Assembly: GCF_002234615.1 (NCBI RefSeq)
Contig: NZ_NMQW01000002.1
Span: 62,001 to 126,000 of the forward strand
Reading direction: 5' to 3'
DNA length: 64,000 bases
Origin: Paenibacillus rigui
Lineage (GTDB): Bacteria; Bacillota; Bacilli; Paenibacillales; NBRC-103111
Both the position numbers and the translations under genes were made by a program. Of the stretch, positions 24,611-32,986 are shown piece by piece. Within the stretch, counting starts at the first letter, position 1. Every line of letters begins with the position of its first letter. The notes beneath the pieces are model-generated. The model saw only the letters and a list, made by a program, of their open reading frames with translations, was not told the origin of the DNA and searched no databases.

Positions 24611-25849
24611 TTACAGTTGCGATACCGGCGCCTCTTTCGTCTTGTCCGCAAGAAGCCGGGTTCCATGAGCATAGGCTCTCCCCCAGCGCACTGTCAAGAC
24701 GGAGGCAGCAAGCCCGAGCAGTCCGGCAAAGTAAAAGCCGCTCTTCAGACCGCCGAACTCGTTAAGCCAACCGGCCAGAAAAGGCCCGGCGAACATCCCC
24801 ACCGCATAAACAGCTTGGTAAAATCCCATCGCTGTGGCTCTCTTCTCCTGCTTGATATGTTGAATGGCAAGCCCCAGCAGCAGCGGAAAATGCAAGCCCT
24901 GGAAAAAACCGTTCAATACCTGGGTCACGAGCAGCCAATGAAAGCTGGTAACCAGGGAAATAGACACCGTACACAGCGCACTGACCACGAAGCCTAAGAG
25001 TACGACGGTCCACGAGCCGAGCTTGGGCGCTGCCACTTTACCGGAAATATAGTTGCTGAACGCGTGAGGAATCATGAAAGCGAACACGAGCAGTGTCAAA
25101 TCCATTTCACTGGCACCGAGCGCCAAAGCATGGGACGGCGTAAAGCCGAACATCGTAATAAACAATACGCTGTGTGCAAGAATGGACAGCAGGGAAACTT
25201 TGAGCAGCAGAGGCTCCTTCATGACGGACAGAAGATCCTTGAACCGGATCGGTTCTCTCGCTGCGCCGCCCTTCGGTTCCTTAAGACCTATGCTGAGCAG
25301 CAGCCCCGCGGCCCCGATGGCGCCCCCCACCCAGAAAGTGGAGCTCCAACCCCACGTTTTGACAAGATAACCGCTGACACTCATCCCCATGAGCTGGCCG
25401 CTTGCCGTAAGCAAGCTGATTAGACTCATGGCTCTTGTTGCCTGCTCCTGACTGTAATAGCTGGCGTACAATACGGTGAACGCAGCCCAGGTGGAGGCAC
25501 CGATGCCGGAAATGATCCTGCCGCTCAGCGCCAGCCCCAAATGCTCACCCCATGCAAAACAAATGCAGCTGATCGTCGTCGTCAGCATGCCGAGCATAAT
25601 ATAGGGCTTACGAGCTTTCATCCGATCCGAAGCGATGCCAAGAGGCAGGCGAAGCACAATCTGGATAAAGCCGTAGCTCCCCAGCACCAAGCCTGCAAAG
25701 GCATACGACGCCCCCAAATGATCCAGATACGGGGATAAAATAGGCACATACGTATAAAGGGAAGCCCAGTACATTAACGTCACAGCTATGAAAATCAGAT
25801 GCTGTCCTCTTGCAGGACCTGCATGGCGCATCTCTGATGAAGTCATCAT
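24611..25849 (-). CDS. Major facilitator superfamily transporter
   Basis: A 412-residue protein with twelve predicted membrane segments. The MFS motif A appears after helix 2 as LPLGIASDRMKARKP (Gly-x-x-x-Asp-Arg). The second half carries a weaker equivalent near SGKVAAPKLGS. It is most likely a drug or metabolite exporter of the DHA1 type; the substrate is not predictable. It starts 4 bp after the stop of the iron-type alcohol dehydrogenase, so the two are co-transcribed and perhaps translationally coupled, which might link export to an alcohol or aldehyde. The binding site before the ATG is weak and lies inside the upstream gene. Confidence 0.85.
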   Translation of the reverse strand: MMTSSEMRHAGPARGQHLIFIAVTLMYWASLYTYVPILSPYLDHLGASYAFAGLVLGSYGFIQIVLRLPLGIASDRMKARKPYIMLGMLTTTISCICFAWGEHLGLALSGRIISGIGASTWAAFTVLYASYYSQEQATRAMSLISLLTASGQLMGMSVSGYLVKTWGWSSTFWVGGAIGAAGLLLSIGLKEPKGGAAREPIRFKDLLSVMKEPLLLKVSLLSILAHSVLFITMFGFTPSHALALGASEMDLTLLVFAFMIPHAFSNYISGKVAAPKLGSWTVVLLGFVVSALCTVSISLVTSFHWLLVTQVLNGFFQGLHFPLLLGLAIQHIKQEKRATAMGFYQAVYAVGMFAGPFLAGWLNEFGGLKSGFYFAGLLGLAASVLTVRWGRAYAHGTRLLADKTKEAPVSQL

Positions 25850-25853
25850 TGCA

Positions 25854-27020
25854 CTACAGGCTCATCTCGATAATTTGCCGCACATCCGCTTCGCCCAACG
25901 GTTTAAACGCGCCGACCGGACCGAAACGTACGGTTTCTTTGGCCATCCGATCCACGTCCTTCGCATCGATTCCAAGCTCGCTCAAACGGGACGGTGCACC
26001 GATCCTTGTGAAAAAGTCCCTCGTCGCCTGAATTCCGGCTAGCGCAATTTCTTCCTCCGTACGCCCCTCCGGATGAATCCCCCATACCCGAACGGCAAAC
26101 TGGACGAAACGCTCCATCCGTTCTTTGAACACATATTTCATCCAGTTAGGGAACAAAATGGACAGCCCTTCGGCATGGGCAATATCATATATTGCACTTA
26201 CTTCGTGCTCAATCATATGGGTCGCCCAATCGTTCTGCATCCCGACGCTGATCATGCCGCCATTCAACGCATATGTGCCGCACAGCATCAAGTTTGCCCG
26301 CGCCTCATAATTGTCCGGTGAGGCAAGCGCAATCTCTCCGTTCTCGATCACGGTTTGCAGAATGGATTCGCACAACCGTTCCTGAAGCGGTGTATTCGTT
26401 GTCGGGCTGAAGTATTGCTCGAACACGTGGGACATCATGTCCACGATCCCGTTCACCGTTTGGTTGGCCGGCACGGTATAGGTCAGCGTAGGATCTAAAA
26501 TGCTGAATTTGGGATAGGCATGAAGACTGCCGAACGACTTCTTCAAGTTTTCCTCCCAATTCGTAATAACGGAGTTGCCGTTCATCTCAGAGCCTGTTGC
26601 TGATAAAGTCAGCACTGTACCCAGTGGCAGCGCAGAGTGAATCTCCGCTTTGCGCATCAGGAAATCCCACACATCCCCATTATACGGGACACCTACAGCG
26701 ATAGCTTTGGCTGCATCCAGCACGCTGCCGCCGCCTACGGCCAGGATGAAATCGATGCCCTGCTCCCGGCATATTGCAATTCCTTTACGTACAGTGCTGA
26801 GGCGCGGATTCGGCTCAACACCGGACAGCTCATGGACAACAGCCTGAATGTGCTTCAATTGCTGCTGAATTCGGTCATACAATCCTGTAGCCCGGATACT
26901 GCCACCGCCGTAGACGAGCAGCACCTTTTTGCCATAAGCGGATACCTCCTGACCCAGCTGATTCAGCATACCCGCTCCAAACAGCAGCTTGGTCGGATTT
27001 TGAAAGTGAAATGAATTCAT
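25854..27020 (-). CDS. Iron-containing alcohol dehydrogenase (YugJ/butanol dehydrogenase type)
   Basis: A 388-residue group III dehydrogenase beginning MNSFHFQNPTKLLFGAGMLNQLG, as in YugJ/BdhA. The NAD(P) segment is LAVGGGSVLDAAKAIA. The metal ligands are spread over DMMSHVFEQY (Asp, His) and the later His residues of THMIEHEVSAIYDIAHAEGLSIL. It interconverts alcohols and aldehydes with NAD(P)H. The start chosen has GGGAGG before ATG 27020; the upstream in-frame ATG has none. It forms a two-gene unit with the MFS gene. The 200 bp upstream contain no other gene. Confidence 0.88.
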   Translation of the reverse strand: MNSFHFQNPTKLLFGAGMLNQLGQEVSAYGKKVLLVYGGGSIRATGLYDRIQQQLKHIQAVVHELSGVEPNPRLSTVRKGIAICREQGIDFILAVGGGSVLDAAKAIAVGVPYNGDVWDFLMRKAEIHSALPLGTVLTLSATGSEMNGNSVITNWEENLKKSFGSLHAYPKFSILDPTLTYTVPANQTVNGIVDMMSHVFEQYFSPTTNTPLQERLCESILQTVIENGEIALASPDNYEARANLMLCGTYALNGGMISVGMQNDWATHMIEHEVSAIYDIAHAEGLSILFPNWMKYVFKERMERFVQFAVRVWGIHPEGRTEEEIALAGIQATRDFFTRIGAPSRLSELGIDAKDVDRMAKETVRFGPVGAFKPLGEADVRQIIEMSL

Positions 27021-27254
27021 CGTATTGCCTCCCATGGATAACGAAATGTACACCTATTATAGCTCCATGGGTCACTGTTGAAAATGACTGACCCCGGCTT
27101 CATCAACTCACCTTCAGGTAACTATGCTCTGCTTATCTGCCTCTAGAGCTTAAGCTTTCGACAAGGAGAGCCGCCTCACCGGCGTTCAAGATGGCGTGCT
27201 TTTGCCCAGGCTTGTCCTTCTACACACCTTTTACCACTACACTTCCTCATCCTT

Positions 27255-28958
27255 TTAAGGCCGAAGAGCATATACTCTTGCTTCATAGGGGCGCAGTGCG
27301 ATGCTTTGGCCCCATGCACCGGATTCCGCGTCATAATTCCCCAGCAATAGCTCCGGGGTGCCGGTCAGCAGCTCTTCCGGCAAGCGGATGGTACATACGT
27401 GCTCGGAGAAGCTGCACAGGATCAGCATTTGCTCCCCATCCAAGCTTCTTACATAGGCGTACACATTCTCATCCTCAGGGAGCACCAGATCATAGGAGCC
27501 AGCAACGAGAATCTCCCTTTCTTTACGAAGGCGAATCAGTTTCTTGTAATAGTTCAGTATGGAATTCGGGTCCTCCAGCTGGCCTGCAACGTGAATCAAC
27601 GGATAGTTCGGATTCACCTGCATCCACGGCTCGTGAGTAGAGAAGCCGGCATGAGGCGCATCACTCCATTGCATTGGCGTCCGGCTGTTATCGCGGCCTT
27701 GATGATAAATGGCTTCCATCGCCTCTGCATGGCTCAGGCCGTTCGACCGGGCTTCACGGTAATAGTTTTTGATCTCGACATCCCGATACTCTTCCACGGT
27801 AGGAAATTTCACATTAGTCATACCGATCTCTTGCCCTTGATAAATATAGGGCGTTCCTTGCATCAGCATGAACAAGGTTGCCAGCATTTTGGCGGATTCG
27901 ACCCTGTACTTCCCATCGTTCGCAAAGCGGGATACAGAGCGGGGCACATCATGATTTTCCAGGAACAAAGCGTTCCAGCCGCGCCCTTCCAGCCCTTTTT
28001 GCCAATCGGTCAAAATCGCTTTCAGCTCGGAAAGCTTCCAGTCCGCACGGTAATCCCATTTGCCTCCCGGCCCATGATCGACCGACATATGCTCGAACTG
28101 GAAAATCATATTAAAAATACCCTGCTTCTCTCCAACATAGTCCTCCGCCTGCTCGATCGTAACCCCATTGGCCTCGCCAACTGTCATAATATCGTACTTC
28201 GCAAAGGTCTCTTGATGCAGCTCCCGCAAATAATCCAAAATCCCTTCCCGATTGCGGTGCCCGTCCCAGGAGGCGACATACCGCTTCTTATCCGGATTCG
28301 GCAAATCAGGCAGCTGGGCCAGCTTCTTAATGTGCGTAATCGCGTCAACGCGGAAGCCGTCGATTCCTTTATCCAGCCACCAATTGACCATTTCATACAG
28401 CTTGCGTCGAACCTCTGCATGCTCCCAGTTCAAATCAGGCTGCTTGGTGGAAAACAAGTGCATATAGTACTCATCGGTTGCCGGATCGTATTCCCAGGCG
28501 GAACCGCCGAAAATCGATTCCCAGTTGTTCGGCTCCTCTCCCCCGCGACCCGAACGCCAAATATAATAGTCCCGCTTCGGATTCGTCTTGGAGGAACGCG
28601 ATTCGATGAACCACGGGTGCTCATCCGACGTATGGTTGATAACCAGGTCCATAATGATTTTGATGCCTCTTTGGTGTGCAGCTGCAAGCAGCTCGTCGAA
28701 CTGCTCCATCGTACCAAACTCGTCCAGAATGGCGCAATAATCACTTATATCATAGCCGTTATCGTCATTAGGGGATTGATAAATCGGGCAAATCCAGATC
28801 ACGTCGATTCCCAGATCCTTCAGGTAATCCAGCTTGGAAAGAATGCCCGGCAGGTCCCCGATGCCATCGCCGTTGCCATCCATAAAGCTTCTCGGGTAAA
28901 TTTGGTAGACGACACTTTGCTTCCACCAAGATCTCTCGCTGATTATTTGTGTATTCAT
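27255..28958 (-). CDS. GH13 alpha-glucosidase
   Basis: A 567-residue family 13 glycoside hydrolase, the usual length for bacterial alpha-glucosidases, with no signal peptide and so cytoplasmic. The catalytic triad is Asp205 (GIDGFRVDAITHIKK), Glu262 (MTVGEANGV) and Asp337 (FLENHDVPRS). The residue after the nucleophile is Ala. Oligo-1,6-glucosidases usually have Val there, so an alpha-1,4-acting enzyme like the Geobacillus alpha-glucosidases is more likely than an isomaltase. It would release glucose from malto-oligosaccharides. ATG with GGGAG upstream. No transporter or LacI regulator is adjacent. Confidence 0.9.
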   Translation of the reverse strand: MNTQIISERSWWKQSVVYQIYPRSFMDGNGDGIGDLPGILSKLDYLKDLGIDVIWICPIYQSPNDDNGYDISDYCAILDEFGTMEQFDELLAAAHQRGIKIIMDLVINHTSDEHPWFIESRSSKTNPKRDYYIWRSGRGGEEPNNWESIFGGSAWEYDPATDEYYMHLFSTKQPDLNWEHAEVRRKLYEMVNWWLDKGIDGFRVDAITHIKKLAQLPDLPNPDKKRYVASWDGHRNREGILDYLRELHQETFAKYDIMTVGEANGVTIEQAEDYVGEKQGIFNMIFQFEHMSVDHGPGGKWDYRADWKLSELKAILTDWQKGLEGRGWNALFLENHDVPRSVSRFANDGKYRVESAKMLATLFMLMQGTPYIYQGQEIGMTNVKFPTVEEYRDVEIKNYYREARSNGLSHAEAMEAIYHQGRDNSRTPMQWSDAPHAGFSTHEPWMQVNPNYPLIHVAGQLEDPNSILNYYKKLIRLRKEREILVAGSYDLVLPEDENVYAYVRSLDGEQMLILCSFSEHVCTIRLPEELLTGTPELLLGNYDAESGAWGQSIALRPYEARVYALRP

Positions 28959-29271
28959 GTGGCTTTTCTCCCATCCTAACCTTCTCTTGGTCCATTGTAA
29001 GCTCGATCGGAACATCGGAACAACGCAGGATATTGAACAAAAAGGTGTTCTTTATTGCTCTAATCGGATGGTTCAAGTATCGCCTTGGCTAACCGATTCT
29101 AACCCAGCACGTAAACAACGCAGGAGGCAACAAGGTAAAAGGCTTCGCCGTCTTGGGCGGTTATAACAAGTCAATCGCGATACTATCACAGGCTAGGGGC
29201 TGTCCCTAAAAGTAACTTCAACTAGTCATTTGGACAGATTCGATGTTTGGAAAAGATAATAATTGGAATGC

Positions 29272-29306
29272 AAAAGGAGCTAAGCGGATTATACTTGCTT
29301 AGCTCC
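29272..29306 (-). terminator. Terminator overlapping the 3' end of the HxlR gene
   Basis: GGAGCTAAGC and GCTTAGCTCC form a 10-bp stem, followed on the minus strand by TTTTGC. The stop codon at 29289-29291 lies in the loop, so the hairpin includes the last codons. The rest of the 29016-29271 gap shows nothing. Confidence 0.75.
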
Positions 29307-29735
29307 TTTGCTTTTGGCATCAGGTTGTGTAACATCGTCGAAATTCTGCAAAAGCCGCCGTTCCAGACCTTTTTCGTTTGATTTTAGTTCTTGCATAATC
29401 GGAATGTCCATATCGGTATTGGGGTTGTATTTAAGGCCCCAGTGCATAACGGCAAATACGACCGGAAACAGATCAAGTGCTTTTTGCGTTGGTCGGTACA
29501 TCGTTTGTGCGCGACTTGAAGTGCCTTCTATTTTGACAAGAAGACCTGCATCCGTGAGTGATTGGAGTCGTGCGCTCAAAATATTGGTTGCTATGCCCTC
29601 GCGTGAAGCAAGAAACTCGCGGTAATGCCGCTTGTTATGGATAAGGACATCGCGAAGTATGATGAGGCTCCATGGATCGCCCCATATGTCGAGTGCATAT
29701 ACGATCGGACAAACTGTGTGGACTCGTTTTTTCAT
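29289..29735 (-). CDS. HxlR-family transcriptional regulator
   Basis: A 148-residue winged-helix protein: CPIVYALDIWGDPWSLIILRDVL (HxlR signature), a helix-turn-helix around FLASREGIATNILSARLQSL, and a wing TDAGLLVKIEGTSSRAQTMYRPTQKALDL. HxlR proteins often respond to aldehydes or other electrophiles. The start lies only 6 bases beyond a TATAAT hexamer that is 17 bp from TTGCGA, with no ribosome site, so the message may be leaderless. It is divergent from an SRPBCC gene, with matching inverted repeats overlapping both promoters. Confidence 0.87.
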   Translation of the reverse strand: MKKRVHTVCPIVYALDIWGDPWSLIILRDVLIHNKRHYREFLASREGIATNILSARLQSLTDAGLLVKIEGTSSRAQTMYRPTQKALDLFPVVFAVMHWGLKYNPNTDMDIPIMQELKSNEKGLERRLLQNFDDVTQPDAKSKGAKQV

Positions 29736-29755
29736 GAGTAAATTATACTATTCAT

Positions 29756-29772
29756 ACTTGCATCTCGCAAGT
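29756..29772. promoter_or_regulatory. HxlR operator copy 1, over the hxlR promoter
   Basis: ACTTGC-N5-GCAAGT. It overlaps the minus-strand -35 (TTGCGA, 29765-29770) and part of the 17-bp spacer before TATAAT (29742-29747), suggesting autoregulation. Confidence 0.7.
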
Positions 29773-29790
29773 TGACATATCCGTTCTATC

Positions 29791-29813
29791 TATACTTGCA
29801 TTTTGCAAGTATA
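29791..29813. promoter_or_regulatory. HxlR operator copy 2, over the SRPBCC promoter
   Basis: TATACTTGC-N5-GCAAGTATA, perfect 9-bp arms with the same ACTTGC-N5-GCAAGT core as copy 1, 36 bp away. It covers the plus-strand -35 TTGCAT (29796-29801) and spacer of a promoter with TATACT at 29819-29824. Confidence 0.75.
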
Positions 29814-29864
29814 GACTTTATACTAAGAGTGCCTATTACCAAATATTGAGAGGAGATAGCTTGC

Positions 29865-30338
29865 ATGAATCAAAATTACACCACTACCTTTAATGTGGAC
29901 CAGAGCCCGGACGAGGTCTTCGCCGCCATCAATAACGTCCGAGGATGGTGGTCGGAAGATATTGAAGGCAGAACCGACGAACTTGGCCAATTCAAGCACC
30001 ACTACCAGGACATTCACCGCTGCACCATCGCAATCACCGAACTTATTCCAGGTATGAAGGTTGTTTGGCACGTTATGGATAACTACTTCAACTTCGTAAC
30101 GGACAAGAGCGAGTGGAAGGATACCGACATTGTCTTTGAAATCGCCAAGAAGGACGGCACAACAGAAGTTCGCTTTACGCACGTAGGTCTAGTCCCATCA
30201 TACGAATGCTACAGCGTCTGCACGGACTCCTGGGGCACCTATATCAACGGCAGCCTGCGCAGCTTGATTACGGAGGGTAAGGGCCAGCCCAATCAGAGCG
30301 AGCGAATTGCAAATAAACACGGCTTAGAAAATTCTTAG
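29865..30338 (+). CDS. SRPBCC-fold protein (AHSA1-like)
   Basis: A 157-residue protein of the START/SRPBCC superfamily. It has an opening strand TTTFNVDQSPDEVFAAINNVRGWWSEDIEG, a middle GMKVVWHVMDNYFNFV, and a tail in which TEVRFTHVGLVPSYECY and DSWGTYINGSLRSLI form the last strand and long C-terminal helix. Such proteins bind small hydrophobic ligands or act as cochaperone-like modules; the ligand is unknown. It is divergent from an HxlR regulator and almost certainly controlled by it. GAGAGGAGA precedes the ATG. Confidence 0.82.
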   Translation: MNQNYTTTFNVDQSPDEVFAAINNVRGWWSEDIEGRTDELGQFKHHYQDIHRCTIAITELIPGMKVVWHVMDNYFNFVTDKSEWKDTDIVFEIAKKDGTTEVRFTHVGLVPSYECYSVCTDSWGTYINGSLRSLITEGKGQPNQSERIANKHGLENS

Positions 30339-30476
30339 AAAGACATCCCATATGCGCGCCCCCGGCCCAACATCCCTCTAACCCGAAACCCAAATGTGGG
30401 ATTAAAAGCTAGCTGATTGGGTATGTACTCTTCAATCGACTTCAGTCGAACTGGGGGTTTTCTTATATAATAAATA

Positions 30477-30502
30477 GGCCAGCCCGATGACACAGGCTGA
30501 CC
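30477..30502 (-). terminator. Possible terminator of the codA operon
   Basis: On the minus strand GGTCAGCC and GGGCTGGCC pair around TGTGTCATC, followed by TATTTATT rather than a pure T run. It is about 80 bp beyond the codA stop. Confidence 0.5.
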
Positions 30503-30580
30503 TGACGATTACAGTTAAGTATGACTCCACGAAGCTGGGCCATTGCTTTGCTTTGGCGGAAAATCCGGCTTGCATGAGGT

Positions 30581-31846
30581 TCAAATGGATTCGAGCACAG
30601 ACCACGGCCGATGAAACAAGGTGGTCACAGGCTCCGTCTCCGCCAGCACCTCGCCGCGGTAGATGACATAACGGCAGTGCGGCTGGAGCCGGAGCAGGTC
30701 TGCCGGCTCGGTTACCGGATAAATCACCATACTCCCCGGTTTCCCGACCTCGATTCCATAGTCCCCATCAATTCCCAATGTTCTGGCCGCACGGAGGGTC
30801 ACCATGCGAACCATTTCTTCAAGCTCTTCTCTTCCCGTCATATGCGCCAAATGCAGCGCCATATGGGCGGCCTGCATCATATTCGCACTGCCAAGCGGAT
30901 AAAACGGTGTTTGAATATCGTCATGGGCTATGCTCACATTTACCCCGGCCTGCCAAAACTCCTTGATCCGGGCAATTCCTCTTCCTCTTGGATACGTATC
31001 GAAACGCCCCTGCATTGCACTGTTGATTAACGGGCAGGCCACGATATGAATGCCGGAACGGGCAACGAGGCCAAGCAGCTTTTGAAAGTAGGCTTCGTTA
31101 TAGTAAGCCGTTGCGCTCACATGGCTCGCCGTCACCCGATGCCTTAGTCCGGTCTTGATCGCCATCTGCGCAACGACCTCTAGAAAGCGGGAATGCTCAT
31201 CATCCAGCTCGTCGCAGAAGACGTGCACCTGTTTATCGTATCGTTTGGCCAAATCGAAGCAAATTTTCAGCGATTCCACTCCTGCCTCGCGCGTCGGCTC
31301 ACAGTGCGGAATGGCGCCAATGCCATCGGCTCCCAGACGAATCGCCTCTTCCAGTCGGGCCTGATTGTCGGGGCAAGCGACAAGTCCGTCCTGAGGAAAC
31401 GCGATGACCTGCAACGTCATATAAGGCGCTACCCGTTCGCGTACCTCGAGCAGCGCACGTAGGGCGGTCAGCAACGGATCGGAAATATCCGCCTGCGACC
31501 GAACAAACAGGATCCCCTGCTTCATCTGGCTTTCAATGACGCGCATCGCTCTGGCAAGGACATCCTCCCTGCTTAACGCAGCTTTGCGTTCCTGCCAAAT
31601 GCCGATACCTTCAAACAGGGTCCCGCTTTCATTCCAGCGCGGTGTACCAGCGGTAAGAACCGTATCCAGATGAATGTGCGATTCCACTAGCGGCGGCAGC
31701 ACCAATTGTCCTGACGCTTCAATCACTTGCCGGGCGACCGCATGGGTCAAATCGCCGATATGCGCGATGCTGCCTTTTTGAATGCCAATGTCCACAGGAG
31801 CTTCTTGGGAGAGAAGCTTGGCCTGGCGAATCAGTAGGTCGAACAT
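30581..31846 (-). CDS. codA: Cytosine deaminase
   Basis: A 421-residue amidohydrolase closely following E. coli CodA through its length. Metal and catalytic residues are His57 and His59 (VESHIHLDT), His208 with Asp212-Glu213 (HVFCDELDDE), His242 (ASHVSA) and Asp309 (AHDDIQTPFYPLG). Segments such as WNESGTLFEGI and QGRFDTYPRGRGI are also kept. It would convert cytosine to uracil plus ammonia; family members also deaminate creatinine or isocytosine-like rings. The ATG at 31846 has GGAGGAG upstream. It is last in a seven-gene unit running from 38757. The uracil formed could feed the reductive operon at 0.6-6 kb. Confidence 0.88.
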   Translation of the reverse strand: MFDLLIRQAKLLSQEAPVDIGIQKGSIAHIGDLTHAVARQVIEASGQLVLPPLVESHIHLDTVLTAGTPRWNESGTLFEGIGIWQERKAALSREDVLARAMRVIESQMKQGILFVRSQADISDPLLTALRALLEVRERVAPYMTLQVIAFPQDGLVACPDNQARLEEAIRLGADGIGAIPHCEPTREAGVESLKICFDLAKRYDKQVHVFCDELDDEHSRFLEVVAQMAIKTGLRHRVTASHVSATAYYNEAYFQKLLGLVARSGIHIVACPLINSAMQGRFDTYPRGRGIARIKEFWQAGVNVSIAHDDIQTPFYPLGSANMMQAAHMALHLAHMTGREELEEMVRMVTLRAARTLGIDGDYGIEVGKPGSMVIYPVTEPADLLRLQPHCRYVIYRGEVLAETEPVTTLFHRPWSVLESI

Positions 31847-31894
31847 AGTTGACTCCTCCCCCAAACGTTATTATTAACGGCCATGACGGCAGTG

Positions 31895-32956
31895 TTATTT
31901 CTTCGGAATGAAATCCGTATTGAATACTTTGGTGACATCGATTTCCGATTTCAGTAAACCGATTTCAACCAGCTGCTTCATTAGCGATTCCCAGCGGTTC
32001 TTCGTCATGTAGCCCACACCCTTCGTGGCTGCATCGTCTCCATAGACAAAGGGGCTCATAGCCTTAGCGCTAAATTCCATCTTGTCCAATGGGGTATCAG
32101 GGTTCTTCTCTTTAATAAATTCGTTAATTTCTTGGTAGTTGTCCTTGTAATAATCCCAGCCCTTGATGGTGGCTTCGACGTATGCTTTGACCACTTCCGG
32201 ATGCTCCTTGATCATTTTCTCCGTTGTAAACAGCACATTTCCGTACGGTGAATAGCCGGAATCGGCATTCAACAAATAGTCCGTCTCCACGCCTTGCTGT
32301 TTCAACGCAAACGGCTCCGAGGTCACATAGCTTTGGGTTACTGAGGTAGGATCGCTAATAAAATTCGCCAACTGCCCGGTATATTTGAGCTCTTCCACTT
32401 TATCGAGCTTATAAGCTTTCTTGATATATTCCCAATAGGCTACGCCGCTGCCGACATATACTTTACGCCCGTTCAGATCGGAAAAGCCTTTGATCGCCTG
32501 ACCTTTATGGAACAACAAGGCCTGCGGATTTTTTTGGAATATCGCCATGACGGCGACGAGCGGTATGCCGTTCTGGCGGGCAAACAAGATTTCATCACCC
32601 TGCCCCATCCCGAAGTCCGCTTTGCCCGAGGCTACGATTTGAGTCGCCGAAATGCCCGGTCCACCGGGTTGAATGGTCATATCCAGCCCTGCATCCTTAT
32701 AAAAGCCCTTCTTCAACGCTGCATATTGACCGCCATGCTCCGGCTGTGCGAACCAGTTCGTCACCTGGGTGACGGCCACGACTTTTTTCTCTGCAGTCTT
32801 CGCTTGCTCGGCAGCCGGTGCAGCCCCTCCAGCAGCGGGCTTCTCAGTCGAAGCAGAGGTACCGCAGCCTGCGAGAACGAGTGAACATAGAGCGGTTACG
32901 GTGATCATACGATGGGCAGAACGTCGAATTGCCGATTTGTTTAAAAGATGCTTCAT
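31895..32956 (-). CDS. ABC transporter substrate-binding lipoprotein 1 (NMT1/THI5 type)
   Basis: A 353-residue lipoprotein with lipobox VLAGC at about residues 27-31, then an Ala/Pro/Glu-rich linker. The binding domain starts VTQVTNWFAQPEHGGQYAAL, then KKGFYKDAGLDMTIQPGGPG. This family binds aromatic or pyrimidine-like small molecules (ThiY, SsuA and relatives). It is very similar to binding protein 2 (45969) across the whole length and less so to protein 3 (47130). It is co-transcribed with the ABC permease and ATPase of the same unit and two deaminases, so a ring-nitrogen compound is the likely cargo. GGGAGG precedes the ATG. Confidence 0.88.
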   Translation of the reverse strand: MKHLLNKSAIRRSAHRMITVTALCSLVLAGCGTSASTEKPAAGGAAPAAEQAKTAEKKVVAVTQVTNWFAQPEHGGQYAALKKGFYKDAGLDMTIQPGGPGISATQIVASGKADFGMGQGDEILFARQNGIPLVAVMAIFQKNPQALLFHKGQAIKGFSDLNGRKVYVGSGVAYWEYIKKAYKLDKVEELKYTGQLANFISDPTSVTQSYVTSEPFALKQQGVETDYLLNADSGYSPYGNVLFTTEKMIKEHPEVVKAYVEATIKGWDYYKDNYQEINEFIKEKNPDTPLDKMEFSAKAMSPFVYGDDAATKGVGYMTKNRWESLMKQLVEIGLLKSEIDVTKVFNTDFIPKK

Positions 32957-32986
32957 TGTTGGTTCCTCCCATGAGTATGAAATAGA

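Noticed and set aside
27399-28979. A 526-codon open frame on the plus strand opposite the alpha-glucosidase
   Set aside because: Antisense shadow of a gene with all catalytic residues; no start context and no recognisable protein features.
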